A stretch of DNA of 64,000 nucleotides from Williamsia maris (GCF_024171815.1 NZ_JAMTCJ010000003.1:992001-1056000), one strand, 5' to 3'. Shown: positions 8,434 to 19,136, counted from the first letter of the stretch. Notes: generated by a model from the letters alone, not told the origin. Program-made: numbers and translations.

Positions 8434-9242
8434 GAGTTGTCTCCTTGCTGGGGCTTGTCGTCGGAAGGGGCGAGGATCGGCGCCTCGGCCTCGACTTCGA
8501 CCAGGCGCATGTGCGAGCCGCGCGGCATGGTCACGATGGTGGTGATGGCGGTCGCGAGATGGACCGGTTTTAGGAAGAACCCGTGGCGGGCGAACCCGAA
8601 GGCCACCCAGTCGTTCAGCATCGCCGCAGCGGTCTCGGCATCGAAGTTGGTGCCCATCCCGGTCATGGTCTGACCGGGGCGGACGAGACTCGCCCGTACG
8701 CCGGTGCCCTCGAGTTCCTGACGGGCCACCAGGGCCAGCGCCTCGACGCCGGCTTTGGCCGCCGCATAGGCACCCATGTGTGGCCGTGGGTCGGCAGCGA
8801 CGTCGGAACTGATGAACACGAAATCGCCACGGCGGCGGTCGATCATCTCCGGGATGACGCGTCGATACAGACGTTGCGCGCCCAGAAGATGGATGGTGAC
8901 CTGGTTCGCGAACTCCTCGTCGGACATCTCGAATGTGCGGCCCGGCCACAGATCACCCGCGCCGGACACCACGACCTCGAGTGCTCCGAGTTCGGCCTCG
9001 GCCTTGGTGACGCACTCGTCGATCGAGGTGGCGTCGGTGATGTCGAGCGGCACCGCGATCGCCTCCCCACCGGCGGCGATGATCTTCTCGACGAACTCCT
9101 GCGACTTCTCGACGCGGCGGGCGCCGAGGGCGACGGGGTGTCCTGCGGCGGCGAGCATCACACCGGTGGCGGCACCGATGCCGGACGATCCGCCTGCGAC
9201 GAGGACGGGGCGTCGGTCGGGATGCCCGGGATAGCGCGGCAT
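8430..9242 (-). CDS. Short-chain dehydrogenase next to cyp51 (Rv0765c-like)
   Basis: The product is 270 aa. Start ATG shares one base with the stop of the upstream P450 (TGATG), and the stop overlaps cyp51 by ATGA. Cofactor motif GGSSGIGAATG, then SGAGDLW, catalytic FISSDVA and YAAAKAG. The last 40 residues, with FFLKPVHLA and a polar tail, exceed a minimal SDR. Position between cyp51 and a CYP123-like gene equals that of Rv0765c in M. tuberculosis. It could act on an alcohol or aldehyde intermediate made by either P450; the reaction is unknown. Confidence 0.88.
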   Translation of the reverse strand: MPRYPGHPDRRPVLVAGGSSGIGAATGVMLAAAGHPVALGARRVEKSQEFVEKIIAAGGEAIAVPLDITDATSIDECVTKAEAELGALEVVVSGAGDLWPGRTFEMSDEEFANQVTIHLLGAQRLYRRVIPEMIDRRRGDFVFISSDVAADPRPHMGAYAAAKAGVEALALVARQELEGTGVRASLVRPGQTMTGMGTNFDAETAAAMLNDWVAFGFARHGFFLKPVHLATAITTIVTMPRGSHMRLVEVEAEAPILAPSDDKPQQGDNS

Positions 9243-10480
9243 CAGCGGGCCGTCACGGTCATCGGGAGATTGGCGAACCCACGGACGTTGACCGAGTGCA
9301 CGCGGACCGCGCGATCGAGATCCAGTTCGATCTTCGACGAGGATCGCACGATCTCGGCCAGCGCGACGTTGGCCTCCAGACGGGCGAGGTGGGCGCCGAG
9401 GCAGAAGTGGGTTCCCAGACCGAAACTCGTGAGAGCCTGCGAGCTGTCGCGGCCGATCTGGTACGAGTCCGGGTCGTCGAACACCTCGTCGTCGCGGTTG
9501 GCCGAGCCCAGGAGCAGCAGCACGCGCTGGCCGGCCGGGATCGTGTACCCGCCGTATTCGACGTCGTCGAGGACACGTCGCAGCACTATCTGCGTCGAGT
9601 TGTCGTAGCGCAGCGTCTCCTCGGTCCACGCCGGGGTCGCCTCGGGATCGGCGAACACCTTCGCGAACTCGTCCGGGTTGACGTATCCCCAGTAGATCGC
9701 GTTCGCGAGGAGTTTCGTGGTTGTCTCGTTGCCCGCGACGATCATCAGGATCAGGAACCCGATGATCTCGTCGGCGGTCAGTCGGGTCGGCTCGCCGGTC
9801 GTCTCGTCGACCACCTCGGCGTCGAGGAGGACCGAGACCATGTCGCTCCCCGGGTTCTTCCGCCGATCATCGATCAGGTCCGAGTAGTACTGAGCCAGGG
9901 CGAAATAGGCATCGACGGCCGCCGGGGGGACGTCGTAGACCCCCTCGTCGCGATGGATCAGGTCGTCGGAGAGCTGTCGCAACCGGGCCCGATCGGCCTG
10001 GGGCACCACGAGCAGTTCCGACACCACATCCATGGGCAGCAGACCGGCGAAGTCGGAGACGTAGTCGAACTCCCCCTTCTCCAGGCACTCGTCCCAGTGC
10101 TGATGCGTCAGTTCGGTGATGCGCTCGGTGAGCTGGTTTACCCGGTTCGGCGTGAATCCCTTCGACACCAGCTTGCGGATGCGCATGTGCTTCGGATCGT
10201 CGAGCGCGAGGAACGACATCGACAGGTGCGCATCCGGACCGTAGGCCGCGGGGTCCATCGACACGCCCCAGCTGTTCGACAACCGTGGCGTGTCACGGAA
10301 CGCCGCCCGCACGTCGGCGTGCTTGGAGAACGCCCAGAAGTCCTTCTCCGCGTTGTAGTACACCGGGGCCTCGTCGCGCAGGCGGGCGTAGGTGGGGTAC
10401 GGGTCTTCGTGGAAGGCGTAGTCGTACGGGTCGAACGGGACCCGGCTCTCCATACCGGCGGTGTCGGTACCCGTGGTCAC
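9242..10480 (-). CDS. Cytochrome P450, CYP123-like
   Basis: The product is 412 aa. I-helix AGNETTTKLLANAI, ExxR in EETLRYDN, heme loop FGLGTHFCLGAHLARLEA with Cys360. It is a soluble class I bacterial P450 needing a ferredoxin. Assignment to CYP123 rests on gene order (cyp51, SDR, this gene, tetR) as in Rv0764c-Rv0767c and on overall resemblance; I cannot compute identity. It overlaps the tetR stop by ATGA, so regulator and P450s form one transcript. Confidence 0.85.
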   Translation of the reverse strand: MTTGTDTAGMESRVPFDPYDYAFHEDPYPTYARLRDEAPVYYNAEKDFWAFSKHADVRAAFRDTPRLSNSWGVSMDPAAYGPDAHLSMSFLALDDPKHMRIRKLVSKGFTPNRVNQLTERITELTHQHWDECLEKGEFDYVSDFAGLLPMDVVSELLVVPQADRARLRQLSDDLIHRDEGVYDVPPAAVDAYFALAQYYSDLIDDRRKNPGSDMVSVLLDAEVVDETTGEPTRLTADEIIGFLILMIVAGNETTTKLLANAIYWGYVNPDEFAKVFADPEATPAWTEETLRYDNSTQIVLRRVLDDVEYGGYTIPAGQRVLLLLGSANRDDEVFDDPDSYQIGRDSSQALTSFGLGTHFCLGAHLARLEANVALAEIVRSSSKIELDLDRAVRVHSVNVRGFANLPMTVTAR

Positions 10481-11085
10481 GACAGATCCTCCAGGAGGAG
10501 CTTCGCCGCGTCACCCAGGCGGTCGGCCATGTCGGAGTAGGACCCGTAGCCCATACCGGCGCGCACCAGCGCACCGGAGTAGAGCATCTCGAGGAGTTCG
10601 ATCCGTCGGTCGTCGGAATCCATCGGCACGCCCAGCGCGGTCGCGAGACGTTCCCGGATGAAGCCGCCGACCCGCAGACGCAGGTGCTCGACGTCGGGGT
10701 CGGTGCCCAGCAGCGCGACCGTGACAGCGCCGGCGAGTTGGTCCTCTCCGGCGACCACGAGCGCAACGTGACGCAGCACGTCGGCGGCGCGTGCCGCGGG
10801 TGGCGACGACGGGTCCGGCTCGGGCACCGAATTGACCAGCATGCGCCAGAAGAGCTCGGCCACGATGTGGTTCTTGGAGCTGAAGTAGGTGTACGCGGTC
10901 GCGGGTGCGACGCCGGCGCGCTTGGCCACCGAGCGGATGGTCATGCCCTCGAAACCGTCCTCGCCCAACACCTCCCGCGCCGCCTCGGTGAGCTTGGCGA
11001 CGGTCTCGGCCTGCTGATTGGTCAGCCGCCGACGCGTGGACTCATGGAACGTGGGACCGGATTCACCGAATGCGGGGGTGGACAT
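10477..11085 (-). CDS. TetR-family regulator of the cyp51/cyp123 cluster (Rv0767c-like)
   Basis: The product is 202 aa. I start at ATG 11085 because a TAGCGT hexamer lies exactly 7 nt upstream, as in leaderless genes; a GTG three codons earlier is also possible. N-terminal helix-turn-helix: LTEAAREVLGEDGFEGMTIR followed by SVAKRAGVAPATAYTYFSSK; the C-terminal ligand domain is helical. It is first in the minus-strand operon and divergent from the aldehyde dehydrogenase. An 18-bp palindrome between them (11118-11135) is the probable operator, giving autoregulation and control of both arms. The ligand is unknown. Confidence 0.88.
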   Translation of the reverse strand: MSTPAFGESGPTFHESTRRRLTNQQAETVAKLTEAAREVLGEDGFEGMTIRSVAKRAGVAPATAYTYFSSKNHIVAELFWRMLVNSVPEPDPSSPPAARAADVLRHVALVVAGEDQLAGAVTVALLGTDPDVEHLRLRVGGFIRERLATALGVPMDSDDRRIELLEMLYSGALVRAGMGYGSYSDMADRLGDAAKLLLEDLS

Positions 11086-11092
11086 GACGGTC

Positions 11093-11098
11093 ACGCTA
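11093..11098 (-). promoter_or_regulatory. -10 hexamer TAGCGT for tetR, leaderless
   Basis: Seven bases separate it from ATG 11085. It overlaps the plus-strand TACATT (11097-11102) proposed for the aldehyde dehydrogenase operon, so the two promoters are back to back. Confidence 0.6.
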
Positions 11099-11102
11099 CA
11101 TT
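11097..11102 (+). promoter_or_regulatory. -10 hexamer TACATT for the plus-strand arm
   Basis: It fits TANNNT, and transcription would begin near 11109, just upstream of the palindrome at 11118-11135. AGGAG at 11137-11141 then serves ATG 11150. Confidence 0.45.
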
Positions 11103-11117
11103 AGCTTTGAACGCGAG

Positions 11118-11135
11118 TCCAGACACGTGTCCAGA
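11118..11135. promoter_or_regulatory. 18-bp palindromic operator candidate between tetR and aldehyde dehydrogenase
   Basis: The site has the form TC-NN-GACACGTGTC-NN-GA: a perfect 10-bp core (11122-11131) and two further matched pairs on each side. Its place inside the 64-nt divergent intergenic region, next to a tetR gene, is what is expected for a TetR operator. Binding is inferred. Confidence 0.6.
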
Positions 11136-11149
11136 TAGGAGTTCGATTC

Positions 11150-12640
<1,491 letters not shown>

Positions 12641-12682
12641 CCGGCCTCCCACCATGAACACCACAGCAGAGAAGGACAATTC

Positions 12683-13411
12683 ATGAGGTTCGAAGGAAAG
12701 ACCGCCATCGTCACCGGAGCCGCGGGCGGCATCGGCGAGGGTTATGCCCGCGCACTGGCCGCCGAGGGCGCCAACGTGGTTATCGCCGACCTCTCCGACG
12801 AGGCGGGTGAGAAGGTCGCCGCCGACCTCGGTGGGCTCTACGTCCACACCGACGTCGCCGACGAGGACTCCGCGAAGGCCCTGGCCCAGGCCACCCTCGA
12901 CGAGTACGGCCAGATCGACTATCTGATCAACAACGCCGCGATCTACGGCGGCATGCAGCTCGACTTCCTCATCACCGTGCCGTGGGACTACTACAAGAAG
13001 TTCATGAGCGTGAACCTCGACGGGGCGCTCAACGTGACCCGCGCGGTCTACGGCCACATGAAGCCGGGTAGCGCGATCGTCAACCAGTCCTCCACCGCGG
13101 CATGGCTCTACAGCGGTTTCTACGGACTTGCGAAGGTGGGCATCAACGGTCTCACGCAGCAACTCGCGACCGAGCTCGGCGGTTCCGGGATCCGGGTCAA
13201 CGCGATCGCGCCCGGGCCCATCGACACCGAGGCCACCCGATCCACCACACCGGGCAAGATGGTCGCCGACATCGTCAAGCGGCTGCCGCTGTCGCGGATG
13301 GGCACGCCGAAAGACCTCGAGGGCACCTGCCTGTTCCTGCTGTCCGACGAGGCCTCGTGGATCACCGGGCAGATCTTCAACGTCGATGGCGGACAGATCA
13401 TCCGGTCATGA
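12683..13411 (+). CDS. Short-chain dehydrogenase (Rv0769-like)
   Basis: The product is 242 aa, ATG preceded by an AGAAGGA site. Classical SDR: TGAAGGIGEGYA, NNAAIYGG, Ser in NQSSTAAW, YGLAKVG Tyr/Lys pair, PGPIDTEATR, and C-terminal DGGQIIRS. NAD(P)-dependent interconversion of an alcohol and ketone is expected. It follows the aldehyde dehydrogenase by 42 nt and overlaps the next gene by ATGA. The order equals Rv0768-Rv0769-Rv0770. Confidence 0.9.
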   Translation: MRFEGKTAIVTGAAGGIGEGYARALAAEGANVVIADLSDEAGEKVAADLGGLYVHTDVADEDSAKALAQATLDEYGQIDYLINNAAIYGGMQLDFLITVPWDYYKKFMSVNLDGALNVTRAVYGHMKPGSAIVNQSSTAAWLYSGFYGLAKVGINGLTQQLATELGGSGIRVNAIAPGPIDTEATRSTTPGKMVADIVKRLPLSRMGTPKDLEGTCLFLLSDEASWITGQIFNVDGGQIIRS

Positions 13412-14316
13412 CCGCCGCAGATTCGGACACGACGTTCCCCATCGGGTTCATCGGTCTGGGCAACATGGGTGCGCCCATCGCCCAACGATTCGTCGCGTGG
13501 CCGGGTGGCCTGGTGGTCTGCGATGCCCGACCCGAGGCGACCGAGAAGGTGGTCGCAGCGGGCGCCACGGCCGTGGCGACGGCCGCCGAGGTCGCAGCGA
13601 CCGCACGCGTCATCTCGATCACCGTCCTCGACGACGCGCAGGTGCGGTCGGTGATCACCGGTCCCGGCGGGATACTCGAGACCGCGACGGCCGGAACCGT
13701 GATCGCCGTGCACTCCACCATCGCGCCGGGCACAGCGGTCGAACTCGCCGAGATCTGCGCCGCACACGATGTCGACCTCGTCGACGCACCGGTCTCCGGC
13801 GGCGCCCCCGGTGCCGAGCAGGGCCGGCTCGCCATCATGGTCGGCGGACCACGTGCCGCGTACGAGAGGGTCAAGCCGGTGTTCGCGCTGGCGTCGGACA
13901 TGACCATCCACGCCGGTGAGATCGGTGCCGGCACGCGGATGAAGTTGGCGCGCAATCTCCTCCACTTCATCTCGTTCACCGCGACCACCGAGGCCGCCCG
14001 CCTCGCCGAGGCGGCGGGCATCGATATCGTCAAGCTCGGCAAGGTGGTGCGCCACACCGACGCGATCACCGGTGGAGCCGGCGCGATCATGCTGCGCGAG
14101 ACCACCGCCCCCATCGCCGACGACGACTTCTGGCACTCGGTGTTCACCCATGTGCGCGGACTCGGCGAGAAAGACGTGGCCCTCGCGCTCGACCTCGCCG
14201 AAGAACTCGACGTCGATCTCCCCCTGGGCCGTATCGCACTCGAACGGCTCGGTGACGGACTCGGCGTCGGCCCGGGCGAGATCGCGACCCACCACCAGAA
14301 CGGAGTTCCCCGATGA
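13408..14316 (+). CDS. NAD(P)-dependent beta-hydroxyacid dehydrogenase (Rv0770-like)
   Basis: The product is 302 aa from the ATG overlapping the SDR stop; upstream in-frame sequence belongs to the SDR gene in another frame. N-terminal Rossmann motif GFIGLGNMGAPIAQ, substrate motif VDAPVSGGAPGAEQGRLAIM, and Lys in the MKLARNLLH region that matches the catalytic Lys of 3-hydroxyisobutyrate and tartronate-semialdehyde reductases. It oxidises a beta-hydroxy acid to a semialdehyde or the reverse. The substrate in this cluster is unknown; a beta-hydroxy carboxylate from sterol-like breakdown is possible. Confidence 0.88.
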   Translation: MTAADSDTTFPIGFIGLGNMGAPIAQRFVAWPGGLVVCDARPEATEKVVAAGATAVATAAEVAATARVISITVLDDAQVRSVITGPGGILETATAGTVIAVHSTIAPGTAVELAEICAAHDVDLVDAPVSGGAPGAEQGRLAIMVGGPRAAYERVKPVFALASDMTIHAGEIGAGTRMKLARNLLHFISFTATTEAARLAEAAGIDIVKLGKVVRHTDAITGGAGAIMLRETTAPIADDDFWHSVFTHVRGLGEKDVALALDLAEELDVDLPLGRIALERLGDGLGVGPGEIATHHQNGVPR

Positions 14317-14681
14317 CCGAGATGAGCGAACAGCGCCGCAAGGGCCTGGACAAGATGGCCGAGGTGTACGGCTTCGACCTGTCCGACGGGCCCGGGGACT
14401 ACTTCGCCCACACCGCCGACCACCTGTTCGGCGAGGTGTGGACCAGGGAGGGACTCACCGTTCGCGACCGGCGACTGCTCCTGCTGGGCGCGCTCGCCGC
14501 ATCCGGCCTCGACGACGTCGCCGAGATCCAGGCCGGCGCCGCGTTGGGCAACGGGGAGCTCGAACCCGATCAGCTCCGCGAGATCGCCCTGTTCCTCTGC
14601 TACTACATCGGGTGGCCGCTCGGCACGAAGCTGAACTTCACGTTCGGCAAGGTCATCGGCAACTTCGAGAAGAATCGTTGA
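14313..14681 (+). CDS. Carboxymuconolactone decarboxylase family protein (Rv0771-like)
   Basis: The product is 122 aa; ATG overlaps the previous stop (ATGA). It shows the all-helical CMD/AhpD fold: VWTREGLTVRDRRLLLLGAL, then ALGNGELEPDQLREIALFL and YYIGWPL. The C-x-x-C of AhpD is absent, so a peroxidatic role is unlikely; a gamma-carboxymuconolactone-decarboxylase-type lyase or isomerase is closer. It follows the beta-hydroxyacid dehydrogenase as in M. tuberculosis and overlaps the next gene by 4 nt. Confidence 0.85.
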   Translation: MTEMSEQRRKGLDKMAEVYGFDLSDGPGDYFAHTADHLFGEVWTREGLTVRDRRLLLLGALAASGLDDVAEIQAGAALGNGELEPDQLREIALFLCYYIGWPLGTKLNFTFGKVIGNFEKNR

Positions 14682-15310
14682 GGCAGTTCGTCTTCGAGGA
14701 CATCACGTCCGAGGAGGTGGCCCGGCGCACCGGTGTCTACACGCCGCTGACCGATTCGGTGCGGCAACTTCTCGACGCCGCCATTCGCACCGAGGTCGAT
14801 CCCGACACCATCCGCGCGGCCGGCGAGCTGATCGACCGTGCCACCGCCATGCTGCGTTCGGCGCAGACCGACGGCCCGCACGGTGTCCGCTACACGGCCG
14901 ACGGCACCGGGATGCCCTGGGGCAACCCGGCGATCGGGATCCGCAATGCGATCGCACCCCCGATGGTGGTGACGCGCGACGGTGATCGCCTTGTCGCCGA
15001 CGTCGTGCTGGGGGCGGCCTACGAGGGTCCGCCCGGACTCGTCCACGGGGGCATCTGCGCGCTGCTGCTCGACCACATCCTGGGCGAGGCGGCGAGCGCG
15101 ATGACCGGCACGCTGACGCTCCGCTACCAGCGCGCCACACCGCTCGGCGCAGTACATCTCGAGGCCGAGGTGGTCGCCACCGCAGGCCGGAAGCTGACCG
15201 TGCGGGGGTCGATGTCGGATGCCGACGGCATCACCGTGACCGCCGAGGGCATCTTCATCGCGCCCCGACTGACCATGACCGAGCGACCCGACGACAGAGA
15301 AGGACCCTGA
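14678..15310 (+). CDS. PaaI-type hotdog acyl-CoA thioesterase
   Basis: The product is 210 aa. The start is a TTG forming a TTGA overlap with the preceding stop; no ATG or GTG near the domain start gives a better protein. The hotdog domain occupies about residues 70-200, with GPPGLVHGGICALLLDHILG as the PaaI signature (HGG and following Asp) and LTLRYQRATPLG. The first 65 residues are a helical extension. It would hydrolyse an acyl-CoA thioester in the cytoplasm. This gene is extra relative to the mycobacterial block I remember. Confidence 0.8.
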   Translation: MRQFVFEDITSEEVARRTGVYTPLTDSVRQLLDAAIRTEVDPDTIRAAGELIDRATAMLRSAQTDGPHGVRYTADGTGMPWGNPAIGIRNAIAPPMVVTRDGDRLVADVVLGAAYEGPPGLVHGGICALLLDHILGEAASAMTGTLTLRYQRATPLGAVHLEAEVVATAGRKLTVRGSMSDADGITVTAEGIFIAPRLTMTERPDDREGP

Positions 15311-16557
15311 TGACGACCGAACTCCCCACCCGCTGTCCATTCGGTGCCGGTTGGGATCTGACCGATCCCGCGTTGCTCGAGAACGGTATGCCGCACCACG
15401 AGTTCACCCAGATGCGCGAGACCAAACGCATCTTCTGGATCGACCAGGATCCCGAGGTCGGCCCGTTCCGCGACAACGGGTACTGGGTCGCCACCCGCCA
15501 CGAGGACATCCGGGCCATCTCGAAGAACTCGACGGATTGGTCGAGCAACACCCAGGGCGCGGTGATGCGACTGCCGGACATGATGACCCCGGAATTGCTC
15601 GAGTACACGAAGGCCATGCTGATCAACCACGATCCGCCCGAGCACACCCGCATGCGCAAGGTGGTGTCGCGCCTGTTCACCCCGCGCGCGGTCAACGCGC
15701 TGCACGACATCCTCGACGCGCGTGCCCGCGAGATCGTCTCCGCCGCGATCGCCAAGGGCCCCGGCAACTTCGTCGACGACGTCGCGGTGGATCTCCCGCT
15801 GTCCGCGATCGCCGACCTCATCGGGGTGCCCGCCGCGGACCGGGAGAAGTTGTTCACGTGGACCAACGCGGTGATGAACACCGACGACCCCGACTACGGC
15901 GACATCGACGCCGCGGAGGCCAACGCCGCGCTGCTCGGCTACGCCTACGCCATGGCCGAGGACCGTCGGAAGAACCCGGCCGAGGACATCATCACCACCC
16001 TGGTGAACGCCGATGTCGACGGTGAGGCGCTCGACGAGGCCGAATTCGGCTTCTTCGTCATCCTGATCGCCGTGGCCGGCAACGAGACCACCCGCAACGC
16101 GATCACCCACGGCATGAACGCGTTCCTCGACCACCCCGAGCAGTGGGAGCAGTTCAAACGCGACCGGCCCTCCACCGCCGCCGACGAGGTGATCCGCTGG
16201 GCCACCCCGGTGCATTGCTTCCAGCGCACCGCGATCAACGACGTGGTGCTCGGCGACGTCACCATCCGGGCGGGCGAGCGGGTCGGGATGTTCTACAGTT
16301 CAGCGAATTTCGATGACGAGGTGTTCGAGAACCCGAACACGTTCGACATCACCCGGAGCCCGAACCCACACCTGGCGTTCGGTGGCAGCGGGGCGCACTA
16401 CTGCGTCGGGGCGAACCTGGCCCGCATGGAGGTCGACATCATGTTCAACGCCATCGCCGACCTCGCGCCCGACATCACCAAGCTGGCCGACCCCACACGC
16501 CTGCGATCCGGCTGGATCAACGGTGTGAAGGATCTCGAGGTCAGCTACGGCCGATAA
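15310..16557 (+). CDS. Cytochrome P450, CYP125-like (steroid C26-monooxygenase type)
   Basis: The product is 415 aa; ATG shares a base with the previous stop. N-terminal CPFGAGWDLTDPAL, HDPPEHTRMRKVVSRLFTPR, I-helix VAVAGNETTRNAITHGM, ExxR in DEVIRWATPV, heme loop FGGSGAHYCVGANLARME with Cys365. The motifs FQRTAINDVVLGDVTI, FYSSANFDDEVF and LRSGWINGVKDLEVSYG follow CYP125 closely in my memory. CYP125 oxidises the terminal side-chain carbon of cholesterol. CYP124 or CYP142-type relatives are alternatives. Confidence 0.85.
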   Translation: MTTELPTRCPFGAGWDLTDPALLENGMPHHEFTQMRETKRIFWIDQDPEVGPFRDNGYWVATRHEDIRAISKNSTDWSSNTQGAVMRLPDMMTPELLEYTKAMLINHDPPEHTRMRKVVSRLFTPRAVNALHDILDARAREIVSAAIAKGPGNFVDDVAVDLPLSAIADLIGVPAADREKLFTWTNAVMNTDDPDYGDIDAAEANAALLGYAYAMAEDRRKNPAEDIITTLVNADVDGEALDEAEFGFFVILIAVAGNETTRNAITHGMNAFLDHPEQWEQFKRDRPSTAADEVIRWATPVHCFQRTAINDVVLGDVTIRAGERVGMFYSSANFDDEVFENPNTFDITRSPNPHLAFGGSGAHYCVGANLARMEVDIMFNAIADLAPDITKLADPTRLRSGWINGVKDLEVSYGR

Positions 16558-16560
16558 CAT
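16555..16560 (+). promoter_or_regulatory. -10 hexamer TAACAT, overlapping the P450 stop codon
   Basis: The TAA stop of the P450 gene is the first half of the hexamer. Seven bases follow before GTG 16568, the leaderless spacing. Confidence 0.5.
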
Positions 16561-16567
16561 CGGCGCG

Positions 16568-17131
16568 GTGAGCGAATGGACACCCAGAGACCGCTCCGCC
16601 CTCATCGTCATCGATGTCCAGCAAGGGTTTGACGACGCAGGGTGGTGGGGACGGCGCAACAATCCCGACTGCGAGGCCAACGTGGCGGCACTGGTCCATC
16701 GGTGGCGCACTCTGGGTCGCCCGCTGGTGTTCGTGCAACACGACTCCGACAACGAAGCTTCTCCGCTGCACCCGTCCAACCCGGGGAATGCATTCAAGGG
16801 CGTGGTCGCGGGCTCCCCTGATCTGCTGGTGCACAAATCGGTGAACTCCAGCTTTCATGGATCACCGGACCTGAACGCCTGGCTCACCGACGAAGGCATC
16901 GAGCAGATCGTCATCTGCGGGATCACGACCAACCACTGCTGTGAAACGACGGCCAGGGTCGGCGGGAATCTCGGCTACGACGTGGCCTTCGTGCTCGACG
17001 CAACGCACACGTTCGACCGCAACACACCCGACGGGGAGCACATCGACGCCGAACTGCTCGCACTGATCACCGCGACGAATCTGCACGGCGAGTTCGCGAC
17101 GGTGGTCGCCACGGCCGACCTTCTGCGCTGA
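16568..17131 (+). CDS. Isochorismatase-family cysteine hydrolase
   Basis: The product is 187 aa from GTG, placed 7 nt after a TAACAT hexamer. Catalytic triad of the family is visible: Asp in IVIDVQQGFDDAG, Lys in LLVHKSVNSSF, and Cys in GITTNHCCETT, with the cis-peptide region just before it. Members hydrolyse isochorismate, nicotinamide or other amides and vinyl ethers, so the substrate cannot be fixed. It follows the CYP125-like gene by 10 nt but has its own likely promoter. Confidence 0.85.
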   Translation: MSEWTPRDRSALIVIDVQQGFDDAGWWGRRNNPDCEANVAALVHRWRTLGRPLVFVQHDSDNEASPLHPSNPGNAFKGVVAGSPDLLVHKSVNSSFHGSPDLNAWLTDEGIEQIVICGITTNHCCETTARVGGNLGYDVAFVLDATHTFDRNTPDGEHIDAELLALITATNLHGEFATVVATADLLR

Positions 17132-17137
17132 GGCCGG

Positions 17138-17410
17138 TCAGCGCGCCCGTGCCGCGATCCGGGCCTGCACCTCGGGTCGGCGCAGCGGCGGAACCGTCCG
17201 CGGCGGCTGACGTCGGGCCGGCAACGCGTCGAGCAACGTGGTGGTCGCCGCGGTCACGGCCGCCACCGCGGCCTCGAACGCCTCGACGTTGGCCGGCGAC
17301 GTCTTCGCGACACCGCTGACCTTGCGGACGTACTGACGCGACGCGGCCTCGATCTCGACCGACGTGGCCGGCGGCTCGAGGCCCCGCAGCTCGGTGATGT
17401 TGCGACACAT
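17138..17410 (-). CDS. DUF2277 family protein
   Basis: The product is 90 aa, ATG with GAGGAG 5 nt upstream. Begins MCRNITELRGLEPPATSVEI and contains RQYVRKVSGVAKTS, the family hallmark. No function is known for DUF2277. It is basic and soluble, with a proline- and arginine-rich tail. It lies just downstream of the quinone oxidoreductase on the same strand (31 nt) and is probably co-transcribed. Confidence 0.85.
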   Translation of the reverse strand: MCRNITELRGLEPPATSVEIEAASRQYVRKVSGVAKTSPANVEAFEAAVAAVTAATTTLLDALPARRQPPRTVPPLRRPEVQARIAARAR

Positions 17411-17441
17411 GATGTCTCCTCGCAGTGATTCGAGCCCGAGG

Positions 17442-18413
17442 TCAGTCGGCGATGTGGATGACCGCCTTGCCCAGGATCTTGCCGTTCTCCAGGTCCGACA
17501 ACGCCTGCGGCAGATCAGCGAGCGGATAGGTGACGTTGACCGGCGGTCGCATTCCCGCGGAGATCATCGTCGTCAGCTCGGTGTGCAGCTCGCCGGGTAC
17601 CGCCGGATGCGTCCGAATGTACTCACCCCAGGCCGCCCCGACCACGGAGATGTTGCGGAAGAGCACCCGGTTCAGCTTAACCGAGGGAATGCCGCCCGCG
17701 GCGAACCCGATGACCACGAACCGGCCGTCGGGCGCCACCTGACGCAGTGCCTCGTCGAACACCTCGCCACCGACCGGGTCGATCAGCACATCGACGCCGA
17801 GACCGTCGGTCAGCTCCTTGATCCGGTCGCCCCACCCGTCGGTGAGCGCGACGACCTCGTCGGCCCCGACCTGCCGCAGCATGTCGCCGGCTCCGGCGCG
17901 GTGCACGATCGCGATGACCCGCGCACCCAATGCCTTCGCGACCGCGATGGTCGCGACACCGACGCCGCCCGCACTGCCGAGGACACCCACCGTCTCCCCC
18001 GCACGCAGGTTCGCGCGGAGCTTCAACGCGAAGATCGCGGTCTGGAAGTTGATGCCCATCGCGGCGCCCTCGTCGAAGCTCAGTCCGTCGGGGATCGGCA
18101 GCAGTTGTTCGGGTGCGGCGACGACCTTCTCGGCGAAGCCACCGACGACCGACATCACCAGCACCCGGTCACCGGCGGAGTACCCCGATCCGTCCGGTGC
18201 CGACGTGACGACGCCCGCGACCTCGGTGCCGGGGGTGAACGGCGTCGGCAACCGCAGTTGGTACTTGCCCTGACTCATCAGCAGGTCGGGGAAACACACC
18301 CCGCACGACTTCACGTCCACCGCGACCTGCCCCTGCGCGGGGGTGGGGTCGTCGACGTCGGTCAGGGTCAGCCCACTGGGCCCGGTCTCTTCGGTGAGAA
18401 TCTGCGCCTTCAT
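17442..18413 (-). CDS. NADPH:quinone oxidoreductase-like MDR enzyme
   Basis: The product is 323 aa. Start ATG 18413 is chosen because TAGTGT lies 7 nt upstream; a GTG three codons earlier is in frame. Medium-chain reductase fold: MKAQILTEETG, a GroES-like part with VKSCGVCFPDLLMSQGKYQ and PFTPGTEVAGVV, then Rossmann VLGSAGGVGVATIAVAKALGA. The structural-zinc cysteine loop is absent, as in QOR enzymes. It reduces quinones or enones with NADPH. Divergent from the methyltransferase at 18475. Confidence 0.88.
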   Translation of the reverse strand: MKAQILTEETGPSGLTLTDVDDPTPAQGQVAVDVKSCGVCFPDLLMSQGKYQLRLPTPFTPGTEVAGVVTSAPDGSGYSAGDRVLVMSVVGGFAEKVVAAPEQLLPIPDGLSFDEGAAMGINFQTAIFALKLRANLRAGETVGVLGSAGGVGVATIAVAKALGARVIAIVHRAGAGDMLRQVGADEVVALTDGWGDRIKELTDGLGVDVLIDPVGGEVFDEALRQVAPDGRFVVIGFAAGGIPSVKLNRVLFRNISVVGAAWGEYIRTHPAVPGELHTELTTMISAGMRPPVNVTYPLADLPQALSDLENGKILGKAVIHIAD

Positions 18414-18420
18414 GTCCGCC

Positions 18421-18426
18421 ACACTA
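18421..18426 (-). promoter_or_regulatory. -10 hexamer TAGTGT, leaderless
   Basis: Seven bases separate it from ATG 18413 of the quinone oxidoreductase. Confidence 0.6.
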
Positions 18427-18462
18427 ACGGCAGTACTCGTCGGGGTCAGGCGACCCGCCTTA

Positions 18463-19107
<645 letters not shown>

Positions 19108-19136
19108 GCGCAACTGACTTCGTCCGTTCTGGTGCG

